A stretch of 64,000 bases of DNA from Sva-07 sp963743825 (GTDB lineage: Bacteria > Actinomycetota > Acidimicrobiia > Acidimicrobiales > Ilumatobacteraceae): NCBI GenBank assembly GCA_963743825.1, contig CAVURC010000014.1:62001-126000 (forward strand). Reading direction: 5' to 3'. Every line of letters begins with the position of its first letter. The stretch's first letter is position 1. Of this stretch, positions 7,823 through 18,000 are shown in pieces. The notes beneath the pieces were generated by a model. That model made no database searches and had not been told where the DNA came from. It was given only the letters and a program-made list of their open reading frames with translations. A program made the position numbers and the translations under genes.

Positions 7823-8590
7823 TCAGAAGGTGCCGACGAAGGCTCCGTCGGGGTTTCCGTTGCTGATCACGCCGGGATACTCCTCGATCGTGATCGCCAG
7901 CGCCGTGACGGAACCTTCGACGGTGAACGTCTCGGTTTCCGGGTGCGGACCGAAGATCCCCAGCGAGATCACCTGGCCGTCCTCGACGACGCCCCACAGC
8001 TGGTACGTCTGGTCGTCGGGCAGCGTCGGAAGATCGCTGCCGAGCACGAAGCCGTGTCCGTCCTGGTCGATGACGGCGTCAGCGGAAGCATCCGAGGCAT
8101 CCGAGACCAGCGTGGTCGTCAAGGAGTCACGATCGGCCAGTGCCAGTTCGACGGCCCCCGCCATCGGCTCGTTCGGCGCCTCGGCGGAGTCGGCCAGGCC
8201 GATCGCCACGAACCCGATGACCGCAGCCGCAGCCGCCGTCACGACCCACGGTGCGATCGCAGAAATGCGGCGTCGGCGCGGAGCGTCGTCCATCGACAGC
8301 ACCTTGGCGAGTTCGGGCCCGGGCGGTGGCGCCTGCTCACCGATCTCGTCGGCGATCCGACCCCACAGGTCGTCGGGGGCATCCATCCCTGTGAACGCCA
8401 GCATCGTGGCGACTTCACGGTGCGCCCGCACTTCGGCGACAGCACGGGGGTTGACCTCGAGATAGTCCTCGACACGCCGTCGTTCGGCATCGTCGACGGC
8501 GTCGAGTGCATAGGCGCCGAGGAGCTCGTCGAGCTCGTAGGTGTCGCCGGATGGTCCGGTCATGTCGTCCTGCTCTCCATCCATCATCAT
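7823..8590 (-). CDS. Anti-sigma factor, RskA-like
   Basis: 255 residues. The N-terminal cytoplasmic part (about 1-110) has YELDELLGAYALDAVDDAE and helical segments typical of anti-sigma-K domains; the zinc-binding HxxxCxxC of ZAS domains is absent. A single membrane helix lies at about 112-133 (APWVVTAAAAAVIGFVAIG). An extracytoplasmic RskA-type domain follows, with QTYQLWGVVEDGQVISLG and VTALAITIEEYPG. It should hold the sigma factor encoded just upstream inactive until a signal acts from outside. Its ATG overlaps the sigma gene's stop by four bases. Confidence 0.88.
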   Translation of the reverse strand: MMMDGEQDDMTGPSGDTYELDELLGAYALDAVDDAERRRVEDYLEVNPRAVAEVRAHREVATMLAFTGMDAPDDLWGRIADEIGEQAPPPGPELAKVLSMDDAPRRRRISAIAPWVVTAAAAAVIGFVAIGLADSAEAPNEPMAGAVELALADRDSLTTTLVSDASDASADAVIDQDGHGFVLGSDLPTLPDDQTYQLWGVVEDGQVISLGIFGPHPETETFTVEGSVTALAITIEEYPGVISNGNPDGAFVGTF

Positions 8591-9204
8591 TCCGTCCCCA
8601 CGTTCACGCCGGCGCTCACGAGCTCGACGCGCAAGCGCTTGAGCCCCGAACGGATGCGACTCTTCACAGTTCCCTCGGGCTCGCCGAGCCGGTCGGCTGC
8701 CTCCTTGTAGGTGAGACCACCGAAGTACGCCAGCTCGATCGCCTCGCGCTCACCCGGCTGCAGCGTCTCCATGGCGTCACGCACATGCCCGGCGAGGGCG
8801 ATGTCCCACACCTCGTGGGCGATGTCGTAACCACCGTCGGCCTGCTGGCGGGCCTCTTTCTCCTCACGGTTGCGCCGCGAGGTGTCCGATCGGATCATGT
8901 CGACGGCACGGCCGTGCGTGTGCGCCAGGAGGAAGCTGCGCAGCGTGCCCCGTTCAGGGTCGAACCGGCTCGGTTCGTTCCAGAGACGAACGAAGACTTC
9001 CTGCACGACCTCTTCGGCCCGCGCATGGTCGTTGAGCAGGCGCTTCGCAAGACCGAAGGTTGCGCCGGCGTGACGACGGTACGCCTCGGCGAGCGCGGCC
9101 TGCTGATACCGGCCGATCGACACCACGAGCGCGGCGTCGGAAGCATCGGTGTATTCGCGTCTCACATCGTCTGTACGTTTCACGGCATCCTCCCGGATGA
9201 TCAT
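8587..9204 (-). CDS. RNA polymerase ECF sigma factor, SigK/SigL-like
   Basis: 205 residues. Region 2 is seen in LAEAYRRHAGATFGLAKRLL...AEEVVQEVFVRLWNEPSRFD (about 38-82). Region 4 is seen in LQPGEREAIELAYFGGLTYKEAADRLGEPEGTVKSRIRSGLKRLR (about 147-195), whose helix-turn-helix is GLTYKEAADRLGEPEGTVKS. Between them RSFLLAHTHGRAVDMIRSDTSRR fits region 2.4 and the linker. It is translationally coupled to the RskA-like anti-sigma gene and is probably autoregulated, as most such pairs are; I did not find a convincing autoregulatory promoter. Confidence 0.9.
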   Translation of the reverse strand: MIIREDAVKRTDDVRREYTDASDAALVVSIGRYQQAALAEAYRRHAGATFGLAKRLLNDHARAEEVVQEVFVRLWNEPSRFDPERGTLRSFLLAHTHGRAVDMIRSDTSRRNREEKEARQQADGGYDIAHEVWDIALAGHVRDAMETLQPGEREAIELAYFGGLTYKEAADRLGEPEGTVKSRIRSGLKRLRVELVSAGVNVGTE

Positions 9205-9218
9205 CTCGCTCAGATTAT

Positions 9219-10427
9219 TCAGCTGCCGACGGAAACGAACCTCGTGACCGTCTCGACATGGTGCGTGTTCGGGAACAGGTCGAGCACCTCGACACGTTCG
9301 GGCGCATACCCGGCGGCGGCCATCAGGGTCACGTCACGGGCGAGCGACACGGGATCACAGCTCACGAGGACGAACACCGGCGCCTTGGCCGCCGTGAGCG
9401 CGGTGACTCCCGGTTTGCCGAGCCCAGGCCGGGCCGGGTCGGCGACGATCACATCGACGGGCGGGATCGGGCCCGACCCCGTCGGCGGGGTCCAGCCCGT
9501 CACTTCGGCCCGGAGCACCCGTGCCTCGCGTCCGGTGAGATTGTGCTCGGCGTCGAGACACGCCGACTTCCCCGACTCGATGACCGTGACCTGCTTCGCG
9601 CCCGCCATGGCCGTGGCGGCGAACAGCCCGACGCCGCCGTAGGCGTCGACGGCGTGGGAGGCGGTTGCCAGTTCGGGTGCTGCCGCGGTGACGGCAGCGA
9701 CGAGCAGCTCGGCCGCTTGGGCGCCGGACTGGAAGAACGATCCGGCCGACACCCGCAGGTCGTGGCCGGCGATCCGCTCGGTGAGCCAGGCGCGCTCGCC
9801 GATGTGGACCTCCGACGGCACGCCGCGGATCGCCTTGCGGAAACGCTTGTCCCAGATCGCCGTCACGGCCCCGGTCGCCACCGAGGTACGCAGCGTGAGC
9901 TCGGCGCCCTCGTCGGCCTGGATCACAGCGAGAAGTCGGGACAGCTTCGACTCGGCGATCGGACAACTCGTGATCGGCACGACCTCGGTGGTGCCCTGCT
10001 CGCGGAACCCGAGCGCACCGTCACGACCACCGACGACCCGGATCGTGGTGCGGTACCCGAATGGCGTGACGGCGGCTCCCTGCACGACGATCGTGTCGAC
10101 CAGGTCGGCATCGAGCCGGCCGATCCGGCGCAGCGACTCGCGCACGATCTCGACCTTGGCGTCGAACTGCGCTGCCGGCTGGAAATGCATCCAGTCGCAT
10201 CCTCCGCAGCCTGCCCGTCGATGCGAACACGACGGCGAGTCACGAAGCGGCGACTTCTCGACGATCCGTACGATGCGACCCCGGGCGAAGTCCTTCTTCG
10301 ACGTCTCGACCTCGACCTCGACGACTTCGCCGGGCAACGCCCCATCGATGAAGACGACTCGTCCATCGTCGTCGCGGGCCATCGCGTCGCCACCCGCGAC
10401 GAGTCGATCGGGAGTCAACAGCATCAT
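9219..10427 (-). CDS. TrmA/RlmD-type RNA (uracil-C5) methyltransferase
   Basis: 403 residues from the first of two adjacent ATGs at 10427/10424; the open frame goes further upstream but that part is arginine-rich and overlaps the spacer. A TRAM-like beta domain (1-58) is followed by Fe-S cysteines CSHRRAGCGGCDW (C67, C74, C77) and a fourth candidate in TSCPIAE. Next come the Rossmann block VDAYGGVGLFAATAM, the VIVADPARPG motif IV and FVLVSCDPVSLARD with the catalytic cysteine. The product should methylate U to m5U in 23S rRNA or tRNA with SAM; the exact site cannot be told. It ends 15 bases before the sigma gene. Confidence 0.88.
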   Translation of the reverse strand: MMLLTPDRLVAGGDAMARDDDGRVVFIDGALPGEVVEVEVETSKKDFARGRIVRIVEKSPLRDSPSCSHRRAGCGGCDWMHFQPAAQFDAKVEIVRESLRRIGRLDADLVDTIVVQGAAVTPFGYRTTIRVVGGRDGALGFREQGTTEVVPITSCPIAESKLSRLLAVIQADEGAELTLRTSVATGAVTAIWDKRFRKAIRGVPSEVHIGERAWLTERIAGHDLRVSAGSFFQSGAQAAELLVAAVTAAAPELATASHAVDAYGGVGLFAATAMAGAKQVTVIESGKSACLDAEHNLTGREARVLRAEVTGWTPPTGSGPIPPVDVIVADPARPGLGKPGVTALTAAKAPVFVLVSCDPVSLARDVTLMAAAGYAPERVEVLDLFPNTHHVETVTRFVSVGS

Positions 10428-10483
10428 CCCAGCGTACGCCGCGCAGCGCGCTGACAGCAGACGGCCGCGCGAGACTGGATCTC

Positions 10484-10693
10484 GTGAGCCACGACGACAC
10501 CTGGTACTGGGATCTCGAACGCAAGGTCGCCGTTCCCGCCTCCGAGCGAGGCCCGGCGGATCATCTCCTCGGCCCGTATCCGACACGCGCCGAGGCCGAG
10601 AACTGGAAGGCGAAGGCCGAGCAGCGCAACGAGGGCTGGGACGAGGCCGATGACGCCTGGCGTGAGGGCACCACGTCCGACCCCGACACCTGA
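10484..10693 (+). CDS. Small conserved actinobacterial protein, SPOR-like
   Basis: 69 residues from a GTG. It begins SHDDTWYWDLERKVAVPASERGPAD and continues LLGPYPTRAEAENWKAKAEQRNEGWDEADDAW. The pattern 'LGPYxTRAEAExWK' recalls a SPOR-type repeat and is seen in small uncharacterised actinobacterial proteins. It is acidic, with several Trp residues and no membrane segment. It diverges from the RNA methyltransferase with 56 bases between starts and is followed by an 18-base-pair palindrome. No function is proposed. Confidence 0.75.
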   Translation: MSHDDTWYWDLERKVAVPASERGPADHLLGPYPTRAEAENWKAKAEQRNEGWDEADDAWREGTTSDPDT

Positions 10694-10702
10694 TGCGTCG
10701 CT

Positions 10703-10742
10703 TGTGAGCGATGTACGCAGCAGGCTGCGTACATCGCTCACA
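10703..10742. terminator. Perfect 18-bp palindrome after small ORF
   Basis: Arms TGTGAGCGATGTACGCAG (10703-10720) and CTGCGTACATCGCTCACA (10725-10742) with the four-base loop CAGG. It starts 10 bases after the stop of the small ORF and ends 41 bases before rpe. It would form a very stable RNA hairpin; no T-run follows. Confidence 0.65.
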
Positions 10743-10783
10743 GCCACGGATGGTGGGGTCGCACGGGGCTAGGTTGCTGCACG

Positions 10784-11471
10784 ATGAGCCGACCGATCCA
10801 GATCGCCCCGTCCGTGCTGCCCGCCGACTTCTCCCGGCTCGGCGAGGAGGTCGCCGCACTCGAAGCGGCCGGGGTCGACCTCATCCAGTGGGACGTGATG
10901 GACGGCCAGTTCGTCCCCAACCTCACGTTCGGCCCCGACGTGATCGCATCGGCCCGACCCCACACGTCGGTGCCGTTCGAGGCACACCTCATGGTGTACA
11001 CGCCCGACGTGATGGCCAAGCAGTACATCGACGCCGGCTGCTCCCGACTGATCGTCCACGCCGAAGCGTGCACGCACCTGCACCGCACGCTCGCGAACAT
11101 CAACGACCTCGGCGCCAACGCAGCCGTCGCCCTCAACCCGGCAACACCGGCCTCGGCGATCGCCCACGTGCTCGACCTGGTCGACCTCGTGCTCGTGATG
11201 ACCGTGAACCCCGGCTTCGGTGGCCAGGCCTACATCGCCACCATGGAACCGAAGATCGCCGAGATCCGGTCGATGATCGACGCTGCCGGGCTCGCCGACA
11301 CGGTGGACCTGGAAGTCGACGGCGGCATCGGCCCGTCCACGATCGCCGGTGCTGCAGCGGCCGGCGCCAACGTCCTCATCGCCGGCAGCGCGCTCTACAA
11401 GGATCCCGAGGGCCTCGACACACGCCGTCGCCGACCTCCGCGCCCGGGCCGAAGCCGCCCGCCCCGCCTGA
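10784..11471 (+). CDS. rpe: Ribulose-phosphate 3-epimerase (frameshift near 11420)
   Basis: Interconverts ribulose 5-phosphate and xylulose 5-phosphate in the pentose phosphate pathway. Family blocks are IQIAPSVLPADFSRLGEE, WDVMDGQFVPNLTFGPDVI, PFEAHLMVYTPD, VLVMTVNPGFGGQAYI, and the phosphate-binding LEVDGGIGPSTIAGAAAAGAN. Three metal ligands (Asp of WDVMDG, His of EAHLM, Asp of EVDGG) are present, but the usual first His (HxDVMDG) is Gln (QWDVMDG). Near 11420 one extra base shifts the frame; dropping it gives the expected end GLDHAVADLRARAEAARPA with TGA at 11469-11471. Without this correction the frame runs on over 500 bases antisense to the next gene. Confidence 0.88.
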
Positions 11472-11472
11472 C

Positions 11473-11506
11473 CCGGTCTGTTCGGGGTCGGGTCCGGAAA
11501 GACCGG
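11473..11506. repeat. Interspersed inverted repeat, family C, copy 1
   Basis: A hairpin with arms CCGGTC and GACCGG enclosing TGTTCGGGGTCGGGTCCGGA. Read on the minus strand it is nearly identical to 45293-45324, differing mainly at one loop base and one indel. The GC-rich flanks (GCCCCGCC / GGGCGGGGC) are also shared. It lies between the convergent stops of rpe and the acetyltransferase, consistent with a bidirectional gene end. Confidence 0.75.
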
Positions 11507-11510
11507 ACGA

Positions 11511-12083
11511 TCAGCGGGCGGGGCGGTACATGCCCCACATGTGCGGGCCGGTGGGGACGTCCCACTCGGAGCGCACCTCGAATCCCCGCCCGCGGTAGTA
11601 GGCGACGTTCTCGATCGTCTCGGTCTCCAGGTAGCACGGCAGGCCCTCGGCGTCGGCACGATCGAACGTCGGCTTCATCAGGCGTTCGCCCAGTCCCTGG
11701 CGCTGCCAGTCGGGGTGCGTTGCCAGCACCTGCAGGTACCAGTGCGGCTCGTCGGGCGTGTGCTCGGCCGACGCCGCGCCGAGGATCTCGAAGCGCTCCA
11801 GACGCTCGGGTGTCGGCGGTTCCGCGAGCGGGTCGAGTCCGAAGTCGACCTCGGGACGACCCGGCGGGATCCAGATGGCCACGCCGGCCGCATCGTCGGT
11901 GCACCACACCTCGCCGAGCGCCACCCACCCGGCGAAGGCCGACCGGAACACGGCGCCGTCGGGTGCCAGGAACACCTCGTCCTCGGGATACAGCCATCGC
12001 ATCACCGGATCGTCGACGAATGCCCGCATCGCCGTGACGCGCAGCGAGCGAAGGTCGTCGGACGTGGCTCGGCGGATGATCAT
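11511..12083 (-). CDS. GNAT family N-acetyltransferase
   Basis: 190 residues from the ATG at 12083 (MIIRRATSDDLRSLRV). The GNAT core is clear: WYLQVLATHPDWQRQGLGERLM is motif A with the acetyl-CoA pyrophosphate loop QRQGLG. CYLETETIENVAYYRGRGFEV is motif B with the N-xxx-YxxxGF pattern. It resembles uncharacterised acetyltransferases with an N-terminal AFVDDPVMRWLYPEDE segment. The substrate is unknown. It is divergent from the AddB-like gene across a 49-base spacer holding a nine-base inverted repeat. Confidence 0.88.
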   Translation of the reverse strand: MIIRRATSDDLRSLRVTAMRAFVDDPVMRWLYPEDEVFLAPDGAVFRSAFAGWVALGEVWCTDDAAGVAIWIPPGRPEVDFGLDPLAEPPTPERLERFEILGAASAEHTPDEPHWYLQVLATHPDWQRQGLGERLMKPTFDRADAEGLPCYLETETIENVAYYRGRGFEVRSEWDVPTGPHMWGMYRPAR

Positions 12084-12088
12084 CCCGA

Positions 12089-12126
12089 GATCGTAGACAA
12101 CTGTGCAACACCCCTTCTCTACGATC
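12089..12126. promoter_or_regulatory. Inverted repeat in divergent spacer
   Basis: GATCGTAGA (12089-12097) and TCTACGATC (12118-12126) are perfect nine-base inverted repeats, centre-to-centre 29 bases. They fill the 49-base spacer between the divergent acetyltransferase and the AddB-like gene. Position and symmetry fit an operator or a pair of mirrored promoter elements. No clear -35/-10 pair could be assigned, so this is only a candidate. Confidence 0.35.
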
Positions 12127-12132
12127 ATCCCC

Positions 12133-15098
12133 GTGACGATCTCGGCGGCCCTGGTCGCACCATCCGCAGCACTCGAGGCATTGGCGGCCCTCATCGGCGA
12201 GGCGAAGGGGGCCGACCCACTCGCACCGGTGACCGTCGCGGTGCCCACCAACACCTGCGGTGTGATGACACGGCGTGCGCTCGGACGCTCCGTTGGGATC
12301 GTCGGGCGTCGACATGGTCACCCTCAACCGCCTCGCCGAGCTGATCGCCGGCCCTGAACTCGCCGCCGGCGGACGTTCGCCGATGTCGACACCGGTCGTC
12401 GACCTCGCCATCGGTGCGGTGATGGCCGACGACCCCGGCCCGTTCGGGCCCGTGGCCACTCATCCCTCCACCGTGGTCGCGCTCCGGGAACTGCACACCG
12501 AACTGCGCTTGGCCGGGCCGGCGGCCCGCGATCGGCTCGGCGCCGAATCGGCCCGCGGTCGACAGGTCCTGCGCGTCAGCAATGCCGTCGTCGAACGTCT
12601 CGAAGCGGCGTGGTACGACGAGGCCGACCTGTATGCGGTGGCAACCGAAGCCGTGCGTCGGGCAGCTCCCGACGGGTTGCGCAACCTCGTGCTCCATCTG
12701 CCCCAGGAGTTGTCGGGCCTGGCGCTCGACTTCGTCCGCGCGCTGGGCGAGGTCATCGACGTACGACTCGTCCTGCAGATCACCGGCGACGCGTCGGCCG
12801 ACGGCGACAGCCGCACGATCGTCGAGGCTCTCGGCCTGGACGTGCACGGACCCCGACGTGACGGGGATTGCGCCGCCGACATCGATCATCTCCACCACCG
12901 ACGCCGACGACGAAGTTCGCACCGCCGTGCGAGCCGTCCTCGACGCCGCTCGCGCCGGCACGCCGTTCGAGCGAATCGCCGTGTTGTGGCCCGCCCAGCG
13001 TCCCTACGCCCGCCTCGTCGAGCACCACCTGAGCAACGCCGAGATTCCATGGAACGGTCGGCCCGGCACGACGGTCACCGAGCGCCTCGCCCCACGGCTG
13101 ATCCTCGACCTGCTCGACGTCGACCGGCGCGGTCTACGGCGCCGCAACCTCTTCGACCTGCTGGCTGACGTGCCGGCTCGCGACGCCGACGGCAACTTCC
13201 TCCCCACCGCCAGCTGGGAGCGCGTCAGCCGCGAGGCAGGCGTCTCGCGTGACGACGACTGGGGCCCGCGCCTCGGGTCGATCTCCGGAAGCGAACGTTG
13301 GGCTGCGCCGGCAGCATCGCTGCGCACGTTCGTCACCGACCTGCGCTCCGAGTTGGGTCATCCCGCCTCGACGCGGTCGTGGTCCGGATGGTCGCACTGG
13401 TGCAACGATCAGATCGAGCGGTGGCTCGGGCGTCACACCATCGAGCGCCTTGCCGAGTCCGAGTATCGAGCCTGGGAGTCGCTCACCACCGCGCTCGATC
13501 GCCTCGGCCACCTCGACCCCGTGGGTGAGCCGGTGACGCGCCATCAGTACCGATCCACGCTCGAAGCCGAACTCGATGCCAGCCCCGCCCGCGAGGGGCG
13601 CGTCGGCCACGGTGTCACGGTCGGGCCGCTCGCAGGCGCGGTCGGGCTCGACGTCGACATGGTCGTCATCGTCGGCGCGGCCGAGGGCATGCTGCCGCCC
13701 ACGCCGAGGAGCGACCCGCTGCTGTCCGAGGCCGACCGGGCGCTGGCCGGGCTCGCGACCGCCGATACCCGTGCCGCCCGGCTGCATCGCCTGCTGCTCG
13801 CCACGCTCGCCACCAGTTCGGTCACGCTCACCCACCCCCGGGGCGACCTCCGCGCCACCTCGCAACTCCTGGCCTCCCGATGGATCGGACGCTGGATCGA
13901 CGAGATCGGGGTCACCGCCGTCGCCTCCCATCATGCCGGACTCGAGACCACCGACTTCCCGGCGAACCCCACCGAGCACCGGCTGCGCGGGCGCTACCAA
14001 CACGTCCGTTCCGGCTTCGCGCTCGACGACGCCGACAGCGACGCACCCGACGATGTGCTCCAGCGTGGGCTCACGTGCATCAGCGAGCGTCGTAGCCACG
14101 AGTTGACCGCCTACGACGGCGACCTGAGCACCGTCGTGGTGCCGCGGCTCGATGGTCCGGTGTCGCCCAGCCGACTCGAGTCGTGGGTCGCCTGCCCGCA
14201 CGCGTACTTCGCCCACTACCTGCTCGAGGTCGACCCCATCGAGGAGCCCGACGACGAGATCAGCATCACCGCACGCGATCGAGGCTCGGCGCACCACAAC
14301 GCACTCGACCTGTTCCACCGCTGCGTCATCGACGGCTCGTTGCCCCAGCCGACCACGACCGGGTGGACCGACGAACACCGCGCCGCCCTGAGTGCCGCGT
14401 TCGACGAGGTGTGCGAGCGCACGCAACGCCGCGGGCGCACCGGACGGCCGGCGTTCTGGGCCGACGAGCGCGATCGGATGCGCGCCGACCTGCTCGCGTG
14501 GCTCGATCACGACAGCGAGTTCGTCCTCCGGCGCGGTTCGACCGTGCTCGCGTCGGAGATGCGCTTCGGTGGTGACGACGCTGTCGTCATCCGTCTGCCG
14601 GATGGCCGGGGCATCCAGTTGCAGGGGTCGGTCGACCGCATCGACCGCACCCGTGACGGCGCGCTCGTGGTCACCGATCACAAGACGGGCGGCAAGGCCA
14701 AATTCAAGGATCTGTCGGCCGACGATCCGACCGCCGGAGGCACGCTGTTCCAGCTGCCGAGCTATGCCGCGGCTGCGCGCGCCCGGTTCGGCACCGATGA
14801 CACGATCGTGCACGCCGAGTACGGGCTCATGGGCAAGGGCAGGTACGAGCGGCCCGGCTACGTGATCACCCCTGACGTCGACGAGCGGGTTCGTTCCGCA
14901 CTTGGCGCAGTCGTGGCCGGCATCGAAACGGGATACTTCCCGAACCGGCCCGAGCGCCCCGGATTCCGCTTCTACATCTCGTGCGAGTACTGCGAACCCG
15001 ACCATCTCGGCACGGCCGAGCGATGGGCCGAGTGGGACCGTAAACAGCACGATCCTCGTCTCGCACCCTGGTTCGGCCCGATCGGCGACGACACGTGA
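12133..15098 (+). CDS. addB: AddB-like PD-(D/E)XK nuclease subunit (two frameshifts)
   Basis: Assembled from three frames joined near 12312 and 12850, each by dropping one base, from GTG 12133. The result is about 985 residues. The N-terminal segment VTVAVPTNTCGVMTRRALGR sits where a P-loop would be but lacks GxGKT. A helicase-fold middle follows, with LPQELSGLALDFVRALGEV and MVVIVGAAEGMLPPTPRSD. The C-terminal nuclease is marked by SWVACPHAYFAHYLLEVDP, IQLQGSVDRIDRTRDGALVV then TDHKTGGK, and YISCEYCEPDHL, giving three cysteines of an AddB/Cas4-like Fe-S nuclease. It overlaps the AddA-like gene by GTGA. Expected role: the second subunit of a double-strand-break resection complex. An AdnA-like assignment is less likely because the P-loop is degenerate. 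Confidence 0.75.
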
Positions 15099-18000
15099 GC
15101 GGCGCCGACGCATCCGTCTCCCCCGCGTCGCCGCCCGATGAGACGTCACCGCCCGATGAGGCATCGCGCGTCCGCATCCGCACCGATCTCGACACGACGC
15201 TGTTCGTCGAGGCAGGCGCCGGCGCCGGCAAGACGAGTTCACTCGTTGCACGAATCGTCAGCCTCGTGCGCGCCGGCGTACCGATCACCGGCATCGCCGC
15301 CATCACGTTCACCGAGAAGGCCGCCGCCGAGTTGCGCAGCCGAACCCGCCACAGCCTCGAACACGATTCGAGCCCCGAAGCCCGCGCGGCGCTCGACCGA
15401 CTCGATCATGCGCCGATCGGCACACTGCACTCGTTTGCCCGCCGGATGCTGTTCGACTTCCCGATCGACGCCGGCCTGCCGCCGGGGTTCGCCGTCCTCG
15501 ACGAGCTCGAGAGCGGACTGGCATTCGAGGAGCAATGGGACGATCTCCTCGACCGCCTGCTCGACGAACCCGATCCTCCCGGCGGCATGATCGACGGCGG
15601 GCGCGCGTTCGTCGAACTCTGCGAATTCGACGGCTTCGGCATCAACAAGGGTGCCCGCCGCATGGCCGACGACTTCCGGGCCAATTGGGATCTGGTCGAC
15701 GACCGCGTCGACCTGGCCGACCCAGGGCCGCTGCATCTCGACATCGCCGCGTTGCTCGCGATCGGCGCGGCGATCGCCTCCACACCGGTGCCACCCGACG
15801 ACACGCAGGCCGAGACGACCCGCGACATCGCCGCCCTCGTCGACGAGCTCGCAGCAGCCGACAGCGTGCGAACCCGGCTGGAGATGATCGTCGAACTCGA
15901 TCGCCGCTTCGGGCACTGGGGTGACGGCAAACGGTGGCCGGGAGCGAAGGGCAAATGGACGAAGGCGTTCGGCGCGAACGGCGCGTCCGATCTCGAAGCG
16001 CTGCAGGGCCTCGAGATCGAACTCGGACGGGTCGCGCGGGAACTCCTCGAAGGCGTCCGGCACCACCGACGACTCCTGCTCGGCGCGGTGATGGGCCGCT
16101 TCGTCCTCGATGCCGCGACGCGACGCACCGAGGCCGGTCTGCTCGAGTTCCACGACCTGCTCGTTCTCGCCCGGCGCCTGCTGACCGACCGGCCGCACCT
16201 CCGTCGGCTCCTTCACGAGCGATACCAGCGGGTGCTCCTCGACGAGTTCCAGGACACCGATCCGATCCAACTCGAGATCGCCGTACGTCTCACCGCCGAC
16301 CCCGACGATCCCGACCAGGCCGCAACCGACGGTGCCGGTGCGTCGGCGTGGCGACGGCTCCGACCGCTCCCCGGCCGTCTGTTCATCGTGGGTGATCCCA
16401 AGCAGTCGATCTACCGTTTTCGTCGCGCCGACATCGCCCAATACCTGCGCGCCGCCGACCAGGTCGGCGCCGACCGCGTCACGCTCTCGGCCAATTTTCG
16501 CTCGACCCAGGCCGTGATCGACTTCGCCAACGATGTCTTCGGTCGCCTCATCATGTTCGAGGCCGATGCCCAGCCGGCGTTCCAACCGCTCGATGCGTGT
16601 CGCCCTGCGGTCGCGCTCGGTCACGGCACGGTGTCCGTGCTCGGAGCCGATCGGCACGACGACCTCACTCCGAACAGCCGCAACGGCGATCTGGGCGCCG
16701 CCGACGCCCTGCGACTCCGCGAGGCGGCTGACGTCGCGGCCACGGTGTCGACCGCACTCGCCGAAGGGTGGCCCGTCCACGACGAGGTACTCGACGTGTT
16801 GCGTCCGTGTCGGCCCGGCGACATCTGCATCCTGCTCCCCACCCGTATCTCGTTGCCGGCACTCGAAGCCGAACTGCGCGGCGCGCAACTCTCCTACCGC
16901 GCGGAGAACTCGTCGGTCGTGTATGCCACCGCCGAGATCCGCCATTTGATGATGGTGCTGCGTGCCGCCGACGACCCGACCGACGAACTGACGATGGTCG
17001 AAGCACTGCGCAGCCCGCTGTACGGGTGCAGCGACGTGGAGCTCTGGGAATGGAAACGCCAGGGCGGCTCCTGGAATCCGTGGGCGCCGGTGCCCGCCGG
17101 GCTCGAAGCGCACCCGGTCGCCGCCGCCATCGCACATGTGCGCTCGGTCGCCGAGCGCATCGGTTGGGCATCGCCCGCGGATCTGCTCGCGTCGATCGTC
17201 GACGACCGCCGGGTGCTCGATCTCGCGCTGGCGGGCCCCGACGGGCGCGACGTCTGGCGACGGGTCCGCTACGTGGTCGAGCAGGCCCGCGCCTGGGCCG
17301 ACGCCGGTGGCCACGGCGTACGCCGCTACCTGCAGTGGGCGAAGTTGCAGGCTTCCGAGAGTCGCGTGGCCGACACGATCCTGCCCGAGAACGACCACGA
17401 CGCCGTGCGGGTGATGACGATCCACGCGGCGAAGGGCCTCGAGTTCCCGATCACGATCGTTGCCGGCCTCACCACGCGTCCGCGTCGAGCCACGACCAAC
17501 GGCGTCGTGTGGGCGAACGACACGTGGATGCTCACCGGCCGGGGCGACGACGGCGTGTTCGACGCGCATCAGCCGATCGACGAGCAGATGGGCGACGCCG
17601 AGCGGCGGCGGCTGCTCTACGTTGCGTGCACCCGGGCGTCCGACCACCTCGTCGTGTCGCTCCACCGGGGCGCGCCGACCAAGGCCAACGAGCACTACGA
17701 CGACTGGGGCCCACTGACGTCGGCCGAGTTGTTGTTCGCAGCCGGAGCGAACGATCCGAGCGCTGGTGCGCGGGCGACTGCGTTCGAGCCCGCACCATTC
17801 GTGCCGGCAGCGCCCACCTCCGTCGATCTCGCATGGAGTGATCCCACGATGTGGGCCGCCGAGCGCAACGCCGTCCTGCGGCGCGCGTCACGACGTACCG
17901 GTATCGCCGCCACCCGATTGTCGGAGGAGTTGACGGCAATCGGCGACCGTGACGCCGTCGACGACCCGGGGCTCGACAAGCGACCGGTCAACGTCGAGAC

